Assembly: GCA_039935415.1 (NCBI GenBank)
Contig: JBDTKH010000004.1
Span: forward strand, 1-64,000
DNA: 64,000 nt
Direction of reading: 5' to 3'
DNA from: Palsa-870 sp039935415
Lineage (GTDB): Bacteria > Chloroflexota > Dormibacteria > Dormibacterales > Dormibacteraceae
Below, piece by piece: positions 1 through 7,497 of the stretch (position 1 is its first letter; every line of letters starts with the position of its first letter). The translations under genes were made by a program, and so were the position numbers. The notes below the pieces were generated by a model. The model was not told the DNA's origin. It ran no database searches and saw only the letters and a list, made by a program, of their open reading frames with translations.

Positions 1-263
1 TCATGATCATCCTCGAAGGCGACGTCACAGTCTCTACGGTGCAGGGCAAAACGAGAAAGCTCGGACCGGGGGACTCCTTCGGCGAGATGGCCCTCCTCGA
101 CCACGAAGGCCGCAGCGCGAACATCAAAGCGGACACCGACGTCAAGCTCGCGACGATCCCCGAATGGAACTTCAAGCCGTTCCTGAAGGAGCACCCGGAC
201 GTCGCGTACCGCTTGCTCCAGGTCCTCAGCCAGCGCGTCCGCCAGGCTGAGAGCGACTCCTAG
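1..263 (+). CDS. Cyclic-nucleotide-binding domain protein, C-terminal part (5' end outside window)
   Basis: The frame is open from the window edge, so the true start lies upstream and only about 86 C-terminal residues are visible. They carry the phosphate-binding cassette of the cNMP-binding fold (FGEMALLDHEGRSA, roughly residues 27-40 of the visible part), followed by the last beta strands and a closing helix. The frame ends soon after that helix, so no CRP-type helix-turn-helix follows: this is either a stand-alone sensor or the C-terminal sensor domain of a larger protein. A CHASE2 adenylate cyclase in the same window could supply cAMP; that link is inference. Confidence 0.8.
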   Translation, partial: MIILEGDVTVSTVQGKTRKLGPGDSFGEMALLDHEGRSANIKADTDVKLATIPEWNFKPFLKEHPDVAYRLLQVLSQRVRQAESDS

Positions 264-269
264 AAACCG

Positions 270-779
270 TCAGCCGTCCGATACCGGCGGGTGGTAAGGC
301 TTCGGGTTGTTGAGAAACCAGATCGACGGGTAGCGAAGGCGGCGATAGCCTGGCTCGTGCCTCGGCGCAAGTCGCCGTCCGACCCAGACATACGCCATCC
401 AGATTGGCACGCCCCCCAGCGCGATCGCCGGGGACCAGAACGCAGCCATGAGGGCTATGACAGGGAAAACGAGCAGAGTCGCGCCGGCGATTGGATGATC
501 TGCGCGCCAGGAATCGATCGCGTCCACGACACTCGAGATTCGGCCAAATGTTCGGGTTCGGAAATCTGCTTCGAACCGCGTCGCCAGGTCCGCCGGTTCT
601 CCGAAGGCCTCGACAGCCGCAGCCTCGGCCTTCGCGGGTCGGAGCCCGGCTTTGATCCCGCGCTCTTTGGCTTCGGCCAGATGGTCGTGGGCCTCGGCGA
701 GGACGCGGCGGCGGCGCGAGCCGGAGAGCTTCAGCGCATCACCAAATTCATCGAGGAAGTGGGGAATGGTCTTCATCAT
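270..779 (-). CDS. HAAS-domain (DUF1700-like) membrane protein
   Basis: 169 residues. The N-terminal half (about 1-70) is a charged helical bundle, with LDEFGDALKLSG near the start and VEAFGEPADLATRF near its end, typical of HAAS/permease-prefix domains encoded next to PadR regulators. The C-terminal half has two hydrophobic segments (about 95-135) and a basic tail. The start ATG overlaps the padR stop as ATGA, so the two genes are translationally coupled. PadR-HAAS pairs usually form a small regulatory unit in which the HAAS protein is membrane-associated; its exact role here is unknown. Confidence 0.75.
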   Translation of the reverse strand: MMKTIPHFLDEFGDALKLSGSRRRRVLAEAHDHLAEAKERGIKAGLRPAKAEAAAVEAFGEPADLATRFEADFRTRTFGRISSVVDAIDSWRADHPIAGATLLVFPVIALMAAFWSPAIALGGVPIWMAYVWVGRRLAPRHEPGYRRLRYPSIWFLNNPKPYHPPVSDG

Positions 780-1096
780 GCGGTCCCGAGAACAGCGCGC
801 ACTCCGATCACGAACCGGTCGAGCTCCCTCTCCTGTCGCGCGAGCGCTCGCCGCCCGGCGGCGGTCAGCGAATACACCCTCCGCCGGCGACCAGCCACCT
901 CGACCCAGCGGCTGGCAAGCAGGCGGGCTTCCTCGAGCCGGTGCAGCGCCGGGTAGACCGTTCCCTCCGCCAGCTCGAAGGCGCCCTCGCTGCGCCGGCG
1001 CAGCTCGCCAAGGATCTCGTAGCCGTGTCCCGGGCGGGCGGCTACGGTCGCGAGCAGCAGCAGGTCGAGGTGACCCTTGAGAACTTCGCCCCGCAT
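776..1096 (-). CDS. PadR family transcriptional regulator
   Basis: 106 residues from ATG at 1096. Winged-helix PadR signature: RGEVLKGHLDLLLLATVA, then GHGYEIL, then EGTVYPALHRLEEARLL with a wing of basic residues. A GTG at 1120 extends the frame by 8 residues, but it lies inside the promoter spacer, so ATG 1096 is preferred. The gene is first in a two-gene unit with the HAAS protein. Inverted repeats across its own promoter suggest autorepression, as is common in this family. Confidence 0.88.
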   Translation of the reverse strand: MRGEVLKGHLDLLLLATVAARPGHGYEILGELRRRSEGAFELAEGTVYPALHRLEEARLLASRWVEVAGRRRRVYSLTAAGRRALARQERELDRFVIGVRAVLGTA

Positions 1097-1133
1097 ACCT
1101 AGCGATGCTATGCCTGACACCGCTAGGTGTCAA
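1097..1133 (-). promoter_or_regulatory. Leaderless padR promoter with overlapping operator repeats
   Basis: On the minus strand: TTGACA (1133-1128), a 17-nt spacer, TAGCAT (1110-1105), then 8 nt to the ATG at 1096, so transcription should begin at or next to the start codon. Two inverted repeats cover the promoter: TGACACC-gcta-GGTGTCA (1115-1132) and ACCTAGCG-N16-CGCTAGGT (1097-1104 with 1121-1128). Together they overlap the -35, the spacer and the space between -10 and start, which fits repressor binding, most simply by PadR itself (inference). Confidence 0.7.
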
Positions 1134-1140
1134 GCAGGAT

Positions 1141-1728
1141 TCAATGGACGCGCTCCATGGGCTGATAGGTCGCAATCACCACCCGGTGGTGGTCGGGAAG
1201 GTGTCGATGAGCCGAAGCTTCGCAGACACGCCTTCGGCGAAGAGCCGGCAGCCAGACCCAGGGACCAGTGGGTGGCTGGGAAGCACGTACTCGTCGATCA
1301 GGTTGCGCCGCATCACCGACTGCACCAGCTCGCCGCTGCCCAGGATCACAAGACCTTCGTCCGGCCGCTGCTTCTTGAGCTTTGCGACTGCTCCCACCGC
1401 GTCGCCGTCGAGGAGCGTGGAGTTTTGCATGGCAGGGATGCTTCAGCGTGCGTGAAGCCACGTACTTCTGGGTGTTGTTGAGCACCTCGGTGAACGGGTT
1501 GTCCGTGCGGTTGGGCCAGACCGAAGAGAAGTCCATATACGTCCGCCGCTCCAGGAGCAATGCCCCGCCCCGGGATATGCCCTTTCCCATCACCTCGGCG
1601 ATTACCGCGTCGCCGTACGGCAGCGCCCAACCGCCGTGCTCGAAACCGCCGCGCCGGTCCTCATCGGGTCGGACCGGCGCCTGCATCACGCCGTCGAGCG
1701 TCAGGTTGTTGACCACCATGACCTTCAT
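1141..1728 (-). pseudogene. Dihydrofolate-reductase-like (RibD C-terminal) protein, doubly frameshifted
   Basis: The N-terminus in one frame (MKVMVVNNLTLDGVMQ near 1728, then GGALLLERRTYMDFSSVWP and NNTQKYVASRTL) is a clear YyaP/YwjB-type reductase-like fold. Near 1435 the homology jumps to another frame (NSTLLDGDAVGAVAKLK, LVILGSGELVQS, PLVPGSGCRLF), and near 1180 it returns to the first (VVIATYQP), ending at 1141. The two shifts compensate, so an intact ancestor of about 190 residues is easily imagined. Either the gene is decaying or the assembly has two indels. Confidence 0.75.
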
Positions 1729-1752
1729 CCCAAAGCCTCCTGGAAAAGAAAG

Positions 1753-1827
1753 AGGCCGGACTCCCAGGAGCCCGGCCTATGTAATCAGCTGGAGCGGGTT
1801 ACTCGTCCTCGATCTGGTTGTACATCA
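1753..1827 (-). repeat. Duplicated 3'-end debris: terminator hairpin plus last codons of the 4194-4508 gene
   Basis: Positions 1799-1827 are identical over 29 bp to 4194-4222, the end of the helical gene at 4.2 kb, and encode the same tail MYNQIEDE plus stop. Downstream on the minus strand lies a hairpin (1753-1778, 12-bp stem with one mismatch, AGGCCGG/CCGGCCT ends), matching the arrangement of the 4146-4175 hairpin below the full gene. This looks like the remnant of a paralogue or a partial duplication. Confidence 0.7.
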
Positions 1828-2337
1828 CGCGGACTGCCCACATGGCTCATGACAGCGCCTTTCGTATTGGAGTCCTCCATCTGGTTGCCTGAAGGGCCAC
1901 CATTGAGCGACTTAATTACCAATGTGAAATTGCGTCGAAACGCGCGTCGCTGGAATGGCTAATCTGCGGCGGACCGACCCATTCGACGCGATGAACACTG
2001 CGCACCCTGGAGCGGGTGGTTCGAGTCCGCAGTGACCCACCCGCGCGAACCAATTAACAGAGGTGTACAGCGCAGGCTGGGACGGATAGTTGCCGGACGG
2101 AAAACGGGAAAGGCGCTTTGACAGACTGGGGAAGGAGCCGACGGTAGTCGCTCCTCCGGAACGTCCTCTTGATTGACCTTCCTGTCAGGCCGTCGTGGGC
2201 GCGGTTCGGGACCGAGATGCCCGGGTTAAATACCGGGCTCCCAACAAACTAGATCTCAAGGCCGGCCGGATCCGGTGACTCTCCGGCGTCGACGGCCACA
2301 TTCTGCGGGGCGAGCCGGCTCTACGTAACTGTAGGCG
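1828..2337. other. Intergenic region, no gene seen
   Basis: About 500 bases without a plausible protein in any frame. Two hairpins are visible: GCGGGTGG/CCACCCGC (2012-2019 with 2037-2044) and GCCCGG/CCGGGC with an 8-nt loop (2219-2238). The first contains a T-loop-like TTCGAGT, but no cloverleaf can be built. A further copy of the short word ATCTGGTT (1879-1886) links this stretch to the repeats near 4.0-4.2 kb. It is probably part of the eroded island that runs to 4.1 kb. Confidence 0.5.
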
Positions 2338-3213
2338 TTACTTCGGAATTGCGCGCCCGTGAGCGGCGAAAAAGACCCAGATCTCGGCAGCTTCATCGAG
2401 TTGGGGAGGTGACGCTATGTCGTGATTGAGGCCGTCAACGGTGTACAGGGCAACCGCGGTGTCCTGCGAACAGCCCGTCACGACGTCCCTTGTCACTGAG
2501 CCGGTGACCGCGTGGGACGGCGGTTTGTTGCATTGATCGAGTTGTTTCCAGAGATCGACGGTCGAAATGTTTCGATCCACGAGGCTTCCACCCTCGAGCT
2601 CGCGAACCATTCCGGGATAAGGAACAGCCGCGTCGAGCGTTCCATGAATCTGCAGCACCGAGACCGGCCTGTTAGGGCGACACGGACGTCCCCAGAGCGC
2701 GCCCTCCATAGACGCGATCGCCGCGATCCTCGAGGACAGTTCGCAGCCCAGGTGGTGAGTCATCACGGCGCCGAGAGAGAAGCCGGTCGCGAACACGCGA
2801 TCAGGGTCGATGGCTTGGTCCTTGGCCTCCTGGGCCAAGATTGCCTCGATGAAGGCCACATCGTCGACGCCCACCTGCTCGGCCCGCCCAACTCCGGCGC
2901 CCGTATTCCACGAGTTGGCATAGCCATCAGGGTAGATGGCGACGAACTGGTTGGCTTGTGACACAGCGTCAAAACCGGTGGCTTGTTCGATGGAGGTGCC
3001 GCTGTCGCCAAGGCCATGCAGCACGAAGACGACGGGAACAGCACGGGATGTGGCCAGGCCCGCCGGTCTGAACACGACATAGCTTCGGTCCAGGCCACCG
3101 GACTTGATGCTAAAGCGGTGGGTGGTCGCCGATGCCATCGGACTTGCCCCGCCACATGCAGTCAGCGCAAACACCAATATCGCCAACGCGAACGCCGATA
3201 TCTCAGGCTTCAT
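2338..3213 (-). CDS. Secreted lipoprotein esterase, PHB-depolymerase/LpqC-like alpha/beta hydrolase
   Basis: 291 residues. N-terminal lipoprotein signal peptide with lipobox LTAC (Cys about 20). The mature domain is an alpha/beta hydrolase: oxyanion strand VVFVLHGLGDSG, nucleophile elbow GFSLG after DRVFATG, acidic residue in HGTLDAAVPY, catalytic His in DGLNHD. The motifs and spacing match the polyhydroxybutyrate depolymerase/feruloyl esterase group (mycobacterial LpqC type). Likely substrate: esters outside the membrane; specificity cannot be read. It sits alone between degraded genes but appears intact. Confidence 0.85.
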   Translation of the reverse strand: MKPEISAFALAILVFALTACGGASPMASATTHRFSIKSGGLDRSYVVFRPAGLATSRAVPVVFVLHGLGDSGTSIEQATGFDAVSQANQFVAIYPDGYANSWNTGAGVGRAEQVGVDDVAFIEAILAQEAKDQAIDPDRVFATGFSLGAVMTHHLGCELSSRIAAIASMEGALWGRPCRPNRPVSVLQIHGTLDAAVPYPGMVRELEGGSLVDRNISTVDLWKQLDQCNKPPSHAVTGSVTRDVVTGCSQDTAVALYTVDGLNHDIASPPQLDEAAEIWVFFAAHGRAIPK

Positions 3214-3256
3214 TGGCTAACCAGAATCGGCGGCACCGCGAGCAGTCTACCCGCCA

Positions 3257-3723
3257 AGTAGGTTCCCTGATACCTGTTCCATCGCGCTGATTGCCGTCGG
3301 CGCCGGACTATGGCTTCAGTACACGAATGCCGCGGCGGAACGCGCACAGCTCGGTAACTGGGAGAGCGCGCGGGGTTATGGGATCTTCGATCCCGTGGAG
3401 GTCGGCAACGACATTTGTGGAATCTGAGATCGGCGGGAAGGCGACAGTGGCCGCCGAGGTCTACGACCTCTACCCTCTGCTGAACGACCGCGGAGCGCTG
3501 TACGTGGACGCGAACAACTACGAGCCGGCCGCACTGGCATACCCAGGTGCGTACCGATCGATTCAGGTCAACGTACCTCAACCGGTTCCCGGTGCGAGAC
3601 GTTCTGGCCGCGGAATACAGCGACGAGCTTCTCGACCTGCTCGGGAGACGTCCCGGAGCAGAGGCACCGGATAACTCCAGAGCGCTCAGGCCGCGCGACC
3701 CGTCGAGTCCTCGCGGAGCTTGA
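3257..3723 (+). pseudogene. Broken membrane protein gene (three frames)
   Basis: Protein-like sequence runs through three plus-strand frames: a membrane segment ALIAVGAGLWLQYTN followed by a stop at 3425-3427; then VYDLYPLLNDRGALYVDANN in the next frame (about 3430-3570); then YLNRFPVRDVLAAEYSDELL in the third, ending at 3721-3723. No start codon precedes the first fragment. The central motif resembles extracytoplasmic loops of ABC-permease-like integral membrane proteins (DUF1430 type), a tentative assignment. At least two indels and a missing 5' end make this a pseudogene. Confidence 0.6.
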
Positions 3724-4145
3724 GGCCGTTCGTGCACCTTTATGAAATCCCGGGCAGCGGGTGCGTAACGGCGCCTCGTGCCGCGCCCAGGCCAAGCTAC
3801 CCTCCGGACGTATCTGTGTCCTCGGGGTCGTCTGGGTAGTGATTCAGTTCGCTGGCATCGTCCTGGCGCTTTAACCCTGACGCTCCCGCGGTGCAGCGTC
3901 TGACCGGCCTGATTGAGCGGGATCCGCTTCGGTTGCCGACCTTCAACACGGTGCTCGACGATGTCGCCCGACGATTACGCGAACTGCACCTGGATTGCCA
4001 GCCCCCTGGGGCCTACTTGGACTGACCTATCTGGTTGCCAAGTCAACGGTCACAGACCGATCTGGTTACTACATGTGCGCAGGCCATCGGAGTTCACAAA
4101 CCGATCTGGTTGCAGATGCATCAGAACCGACCCAAGACGCAGAAT
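3724..4145 (+). other. Gene-fragment zone with short ATCTGGTT repeats
   Basis: Two more protein-like scraps occur on the plus strand: a membrane tail VVWVVIQFAGIVLAL ending at 3872-3874, and LTGLIERDPLRLPTFNTVL continuing to a stop at 4023-4025. Neither has a credible start. The word ATCTGGTT recurs at 4029, 4060 and 4104, each with related flanks (acCGATCTGGTTgc), and again inside the neighbouring gene end at 4207. I recognise no family. Confidence 0.4.
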
Positions 4146-4175
4146 GAGGCCGGATTCGTATTCGAAACCGGCCTC
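4146..4175 (-). terminator. Hairpin below the 4194-4508 gene
   Basis: GAGGCCGG…CCGGCCTC with the stem extended by TTCG/CGAA, 13 bp with one mismatch, beginning 19 bases past the stop codon of the minus-strand gene. There is no clear U-tract, so termination strength is uncertain. A related hairpin accompanies the duplicated gene end at 1753-1778. Confidence 0.55.
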
Positions 4176-4193
4176 TGCGGCCTACCTTAAGGC

Positions 4194-4508
4194 TTACTCG
4201 TCCTCGATCTGGTTGTACATCAAGCTGTCCTGGATCTCGTAGAGGGCGTCCATCGCCTCCATCACGGAGGCGGGCTTCGCCTGCGCCAGGACGGTCACCT
4301 CGGGTGACTCCTCGATGATCTTGTTGATCGCGACCGAGAGCACCGGCGGCATCTGCCGCTGGTCCGCAAGGTTGAGCATCTCGAGCTCGTTGAGGAGCTT
4401 GTCGATGTGATGCATCTTGTTCCGGCGCGCGTACTTGGCGCGCTGGATCCTCCGCTCCTTGGCGGTCATGTGCTCGATCGCGCGGCTGGCCTGCTTGATC
4501 ATCGTCAA
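4194..4508 (-). CDS. Small all-helical conserved-looking protein, function unknown
   Basis: About 104 residues, no Cys, highly charged. The first 50 residues are rich in Arg/Lys (TAKERRIQRAKYARRNKMHH); the rest are amphipathic helices ending in an acidic tail MYNQIEDE. The promoter below puts the transcription start near 4523, which excludes the TTG at 4529. TTG 4508 has GGGAG 9 nt upstream and is preferred; ATG 4502 is the alternative. It is divergent from the SufR-like regulator. The extreme 3' end has a copy at 1799-1827. I do not recognise the family. Confidence 0.6.
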   Translation of the reverse strand: MTMIKQASRAIEHMTAKERRIQRAKYARRNKMHHIDKLLNELEMLNLADQRQMPPVLSVAINKIIEESPEVTVLAQAKPASVMEAMDALYEIQDSLMYNQIEDE

Positions 4509-4529
4509 TCTATCTTTCTCCCGAGGCAA

Positions 4530-4557
4530 ATTTTACGACCCTCTCCCAATTTGTCAA
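4530..4557 (-). promoter_or_regulatory. Sigma70-type promoter of the 4194-4508 gene
   Basis: Minus strand TTGACA (4557-4552), 16-nt spacer, TAAAAT (4535-4530): the best consensus promoter seen in the window. Transcription should start near 4523, leaving a short leader that contains GGGAG. The divergent regulator's Shine-Dalgarno AAGGAGG (4556-4562) overlaps this -35, so repressor binding here would affect both genes. Confidence 0.7.
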
Positions 4558-4573
4558 GGAGGATCTGTAATAA

Positions 4574-5248
4574 ATGATCCTGGGCTGTGGTAGCATCGAC
4601 CGCCAGCGACCGGATGTGCCCTTCATGATCGCCGGCCGTTCGACCCGCATGGAAGTCCTGGAGCTGCTGCGCCGCAGGGGCCGCTGCAGCGCGGAAACCA
4701 TCGCGACGGACCTTGGGGTCACGCCCAACGCGGTGCGCCAGCACCTGACCAACCTCGAGCGGGACGGCCTGGTCGTCAGCCATCCCGAACGTAGCGGCCG
4801 CGGCCGCCCCGCCCTCCTGTTCGCGCTGACGGAGCGGGCCGATTCGGTCTTCCCCAAACGGTACGGGCAGCTCGCCACGATGGTCCTCCAGGAGGTCCAG
4901 GCGATGGGCGGGCCTGACGCCCTCGACGAGGTCTTCTCGCGGGTCGCCGCTCGCCACGCGACCGCCATCGAGCCGGATCTCGACGGCCTGGAGTTCGACG
5001 AGAAGCTGCGCCGGGTGGTGACGTGGATCAGACGGGCCGGAACGCTGGCCGAGCAGAGCGAGACGCCCGAGGGCGTCAAGGTCACGATCCACAACTGCCC
5101 CTTCCGCAACACGGCGCTCAAGTTCCCTCAGGTCTGTACGATCACCCCGCAGCTGATGTCGCGCCTACTCGGAACCGCCATCTCGCAAGCCGATTCCATC
5201 CACCGCCACGACCCCTACTGCTCATTTGTCGTCCAGCGCCCTTCCTGA
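4574..5248 (+). CDS. SufR-like winged-helix regulator with cysteine-rich sensor domain
   Basis: 224 residues. N-terminal HTH (about 25-85: RMEVLELLRRRGRCSAETIA, GVTPNAVRQHLTNLERDGLV) followed by the SufR-type effector domain. Near the C-terminus are Cys in HNCPF, QVCTI and PYCSF, the arrangement by which SufR-family repressors hold an Fe-S cluster. ATG 4574 has AAGGAGG 11 nt upstream; ATG 4625 is an alternative. In other bacteria SufR controls suf genes, but no suf genes lie here, so the target is unknown. It leads a unit with the epimerase and the MBL exonuclease (23-nt overlap with the next gene). Confidence 0.75.
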   Translation: MILGCGSIDRQRPDVPFMIAGRSTRMEVLELLRRRGRCSAETIATDLGVTPNAVRQHLTNLERDGLVVSHPERSGRGRPALLFALTERADSVFPKRYGQLATMVLQEVQAMGGPDALDEVFSRVAARHATAIEPDLDGLEFDEKLRRVVTWIRRAGTLAEQSETPEGVKVTIHNCPFRNTALKFPQVCTITPQLMSRLLGTAISQADSIHRHDPYCSFVVQRPS

Positions 5249-5918
5249 GCTGACCAGCCGCCAGGTCAAGGAGGTCGACGCGCTCGTCGTGGAGCGGTTC
5301 GGGATCTCGGTTGACTGGCTCATGGAGGCTGCCGGCTGGCAGGTCGCGCGATTCTGCCCAGAGGCGACGGCGGTGGTCTGCGGGGTGGGCAACAACGCGG
5401 GTGATGGACTCGCGGCGGCCCGGCACCTGCACCGCTGGGGCAGGCTGACCCGGGTCTGCTGCGTCGACGTTCACCGGCTGCGCGGCGCCGCCGAGCAGGA
5501 AGCGAAGGCACTCCGCCGAATTGGGGTGGAGGTCTCGACCGAGCTCCGGCTCGATGGCGCGGACATGATCATCGATGCGATTTTCGGCACGGGGCTTTCG
5601 CGGCGCCCGGAGGACTCGTTCGCCAGGTGGATCGAGGCGATCAACGGCTCAGGCAAGAAGGTGATCGCGGTCGACGTGCCTTCCGGGCTCGACGCAGACA
5701 CCGGCGTCGCCTACGCTCCAAGCGTGCGAGCGGATGTCACCGTCACGCTGGGCCTCCCAAAAGCAGGACTCCTCGCCAGCGATGGACCCAGACTCGCGGG
5801 CGAGGTGTGGGTCGCGGACATAGGAGTGCCGTTCGAGGCGTACAAGGTGCTCGGAGTCGATGTCCCTCGCGACCTGTTCTCGGCGGCCGACCGAGTGAGG
5901 TTGCAGACAACGCCATGA
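5226..5918 (+). CDS. nnrE: NAD(P)H-hydrate epimerase (YjeF N-terminal domain only)
   Basis: 230 residues from TTG 5226. YjeF_N fold: VVCGVGNNAGDGLAAARHL (nucleotide loop), DMIIDAIFGTGLSR and VIAVDVPSGLDADTG, with the conserved Asp and Gly motifs of the family. It should epimerise damaged R-NAD(P)HX to the S form. The usual dehydratase partner domain (YjeF_C/NnrD) is absent from the protein and from the window, so repair would need a separate NnrD elsewhere. It overlaps the regulator upstream and the MBL gene downstream (ATGA). Confidence 0.88.
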   Translation: MSSSALPELTSRQVKEVDALVVERFGISVDWLMEAAGWQVARFCPEATAVVCGVGNNAGDGLAAARHLHRWGRLTRVCCVDVHRLRGAAEQEAKALRRIGVEVSTELRLDGADMIIDAIFGTGLSRRPEDSFARWIEAINGSGKKVIAVDVPSGLDADTGVAYAPSVRADVTVTLGLPKAGLLASDGPRLAGEVWVADIGVPFEAYKVLGVDVPRDLFSAADRVRLQTTP

Positions 5919-6883
5919 CTCGCGAGGTGGTCTGGGATCACGGCGTCTCGCTGCCGGGCCACCGGCTGTGGCTCGACCCACTGGTGGTGCGCAGCTTCGC
6001 GTTCATCTCGCACGCGCACACGGACCACGCAAGGCGTCATAAGGAGGCGCTTCTGACCCCACAAACGCTGGCCCTGATTCCGGAAGGACGGCGCCCGCGG
6101 GGATGGCGGATGCTCGGCTACCGGGAACCGATGCGCCGCGGGCCGGCGACCGTAACCCTGCACTCGGCCGGCCACATGCTCGGCTCGGCGCAGCTGCTGT
6201 TCGACCACCTCGGTACGACGCTGCTCTACACCGGCGACATCAAGCTGCGCCAGCCCGGCGGCGCGCAGCCCACGTTCATCCCGAAGGCTGACGTGCTGAT
6301 CGTGGAAAGCACCTACGGCCGCCCGCACTTCCGTTTCGGCGACCCGGACTCGACCATCGAGGCGATCGCGCAGTGGTGCCGCCGCGCGCTGGACAGCCGC
6401 GTCACGCCGGTGCTTCTCTGCCACGCCCTCGGCAAGACGGAAGAGGTGATGCTGGCGCTCGCGCCCTACGGCTTCACCTTTGCGCTGGAGAAGCGGTGCG
6501 CTCCCTGCGCGCGCGATTACGCAACCGCCGGCCGTCCGCTGCCGCAATGGGTCGAGCTCGACGGCGAGGTCGAGCCAGGCCGGGTCGTGATCTCCCCGCC
6601 CGCCGGCAAGGACGAGGTGCGGCGCCTCGGTCGGTACAGGACGGCCCTGGTTTCCGGGTGGGCCAAGGATGTGGAGTTCGCCCGGATGTTCGGCGCCGAC
6701 GCGACGTTCGACCTCTCCGACCACTGTGACTTCGATGAGCTGATGGAGGTGGTCGAGCGATCAGGCGCCGACCAGGTCTACACGGTGCACGGCTACACGG
6801 AGGATTTCGCGCGGCACCTGCGCAAGCGCGGCGTGCGCGCGTCGGCGCTCGAAGCTACCGAGCAGCTGGCCCTGGCTCTTTAG
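5915..6883 (+). CDS. Beta-CASP metallo-beta-lactamase-fold exonuclease (ligase-associated type)
   Basis: 322 residues from ATG 5915. Metal-binding HxHxDH appears as SHAHTDHARRH (about residue 30), with the later ligands in SAGHMLGSAQ, LYTGDIKLR and the C-terminal VHGYTEDF. The region VIVESTYGRPHF and the DLSDHCDF motif are typical of beta-CASP nucleases annotated as mRNA 3'-end processing factor or DNA-ligase-associated exonuclease. An ATP-dependent DNA ligase lies 0.6 kb downstream, which supports a DNA-repair role; two minus-strand genes intervene, so it is not one operon. Confidence 0.82.
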   Translation: MTREVVWDHGVSLPGHRLWLDPLVVRSFAFISHAHTDHARRHKEALLTPQTLALIPEGRRPRGWRMLGYREPMRRGPATVTLHSAGHMLGSAQLLFDHLGTTLLYTGDIKLRQPGGAQPTFIPKADVLIVESTYGRPHFRFGDPDSTIEAIAQWCRRALDSRVTPVLLCHALGKTEEVMLALAPYGFTFALEKRCAPCARDYATAGRPLPQWVELDGEVEPGRVVISPPAGKDEVRRLGRYRTALVSGWAKDVEFARMFGADATFDLSDHCDFDELMEVVERSGADQVYTVHGYTEDFARHLRKRGVRASALEATEQLALAL

Positions 6884-6891
6884 AGGAACGC

Positions 6892-7248
6892 TTAGCGCAG
6901 GGCCCAGCCCGACCGGAGAACCGCGCGGCGCAGGTCCGCATTGGACGCGGCCGCGTCGCTCAGCCTGGTGAGCAGCAGGTCGACCCACGCGGTCAGGTGA
7001 ACCGGGGGCACCAGCTCCAGCGACTCGTTCTTGACCCGCACGCGGAAGCTCTTGCCTTCCACGTCGATGACCAGCTCGGTGATCGGACCACGGTTGAGAT
7101 GGCCCCGCTTCACCTTGGCGTTGGGAATCTTCTCCACCAGGTAGTCGAGTAGCTCATGCGTGTCCTGCTCCTCACCCAACGGCGCGTGACAGAAGACGCA
7201 CGCTCCATCGAGGGGTAGTGCCGGGGCCGAGCAGACCGGGCAGTTCAT
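6892..7248 (-). CDS. Zinc-ribbon protein, function unknown
   Basis: 118 residues from ATG 7248. The N-terminus has a four-Cys zinc ribbon (CPVC…CVFC, about residues 3-22), followed by an alpha/beta domain (LLDYLVEKIPNAKVKRG, ELVIDVEGKSFRVRV). The last third is helical. The start is 5 nt after the stop of the upstream Cys-rich gene, so the two form an operon. I do not recognise a named family. Confidence 0.6.
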   Translation of the reverse strand: MNCPVCSAPALPLDGACVFCHAPLGEEQDTHELLDYLVEKIPNAKVKRGHLNRGPITELVIDVEGKSFRVRVKNESLELVPPVHLTAWVDLLLTRLSDAAASNADLRRAVLRSGWALR

Positions 7249-7253
7249 GGAGC

Positions 7254-7466
7254 TCAATCGGTGTAGCGCGTGATCGTGTGGTCCTCACGCCGCTTCTCGG
7301 ATTGGTAAAGGGGGCAGTCCTCGTAGTTGCGCACGCAGATGGGCGGGCTGTCGCTCAGCGCGTACTTGCGCTTGGACTTGCGGTCCACGTGGCAGTCGAA
7401 GCGATAGACCCGCAGCACAGCGCGCGTCTCTTTCAGGTACTCCTCGAGGTATGGGCAGCGCCGCAT
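7254..7466 (-). CDS. Small cysteine-containing protein, function unknown
   Basis: 70 residues with four Cys (RRCPYLEEY, RFDCHVD, PPICVRN, EDCPLYQ), spacing compatible with a metal or Fe-S site. The first gene of a two-gene unit with the zinc-ribbon protein. The start ATG is 8 nt below a -10 element and has no Shine-Dalgarno, so it is probably leaderless. No family recognised. Confidence 0.6.
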   Translation of the reverse strand: MRRCPYLEEYLKETRAVLRVYRFDCHVDRKSKRKYALSDSPPICVRNYEDCPLYQSEKRREDHTITRYTD

Positions 7467-7480
7467 CGCGAATTACGATA
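7467..7480. promoter_or_regulatory. Shared -10 heptamer TACGATA between divergent genes
   Basis: TACGATA (7474-7480) reads TACGAT on plus and TATCGT on minus. On minus it is 8 nt from the ATG at 7466 (leaderless). On plus it gives a start near 7487 and an 11-nt leader before the ligase ATG at 7498. The same heptamer recurs at 23022-23028. Confidence 0.55.
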
Positions 7481-7497
7481 GGCCACCGTGCACGGAC

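Noticed and set aside
2005..2055. Possible tRNA 3' half (TTCGAGT T-loop, GAACCA further on)
   Set aside because: The T-stem has a mismatch, no matching acceptor 5' strand exists 60-80 nt upstream, and no anticodon arm can be drawn.
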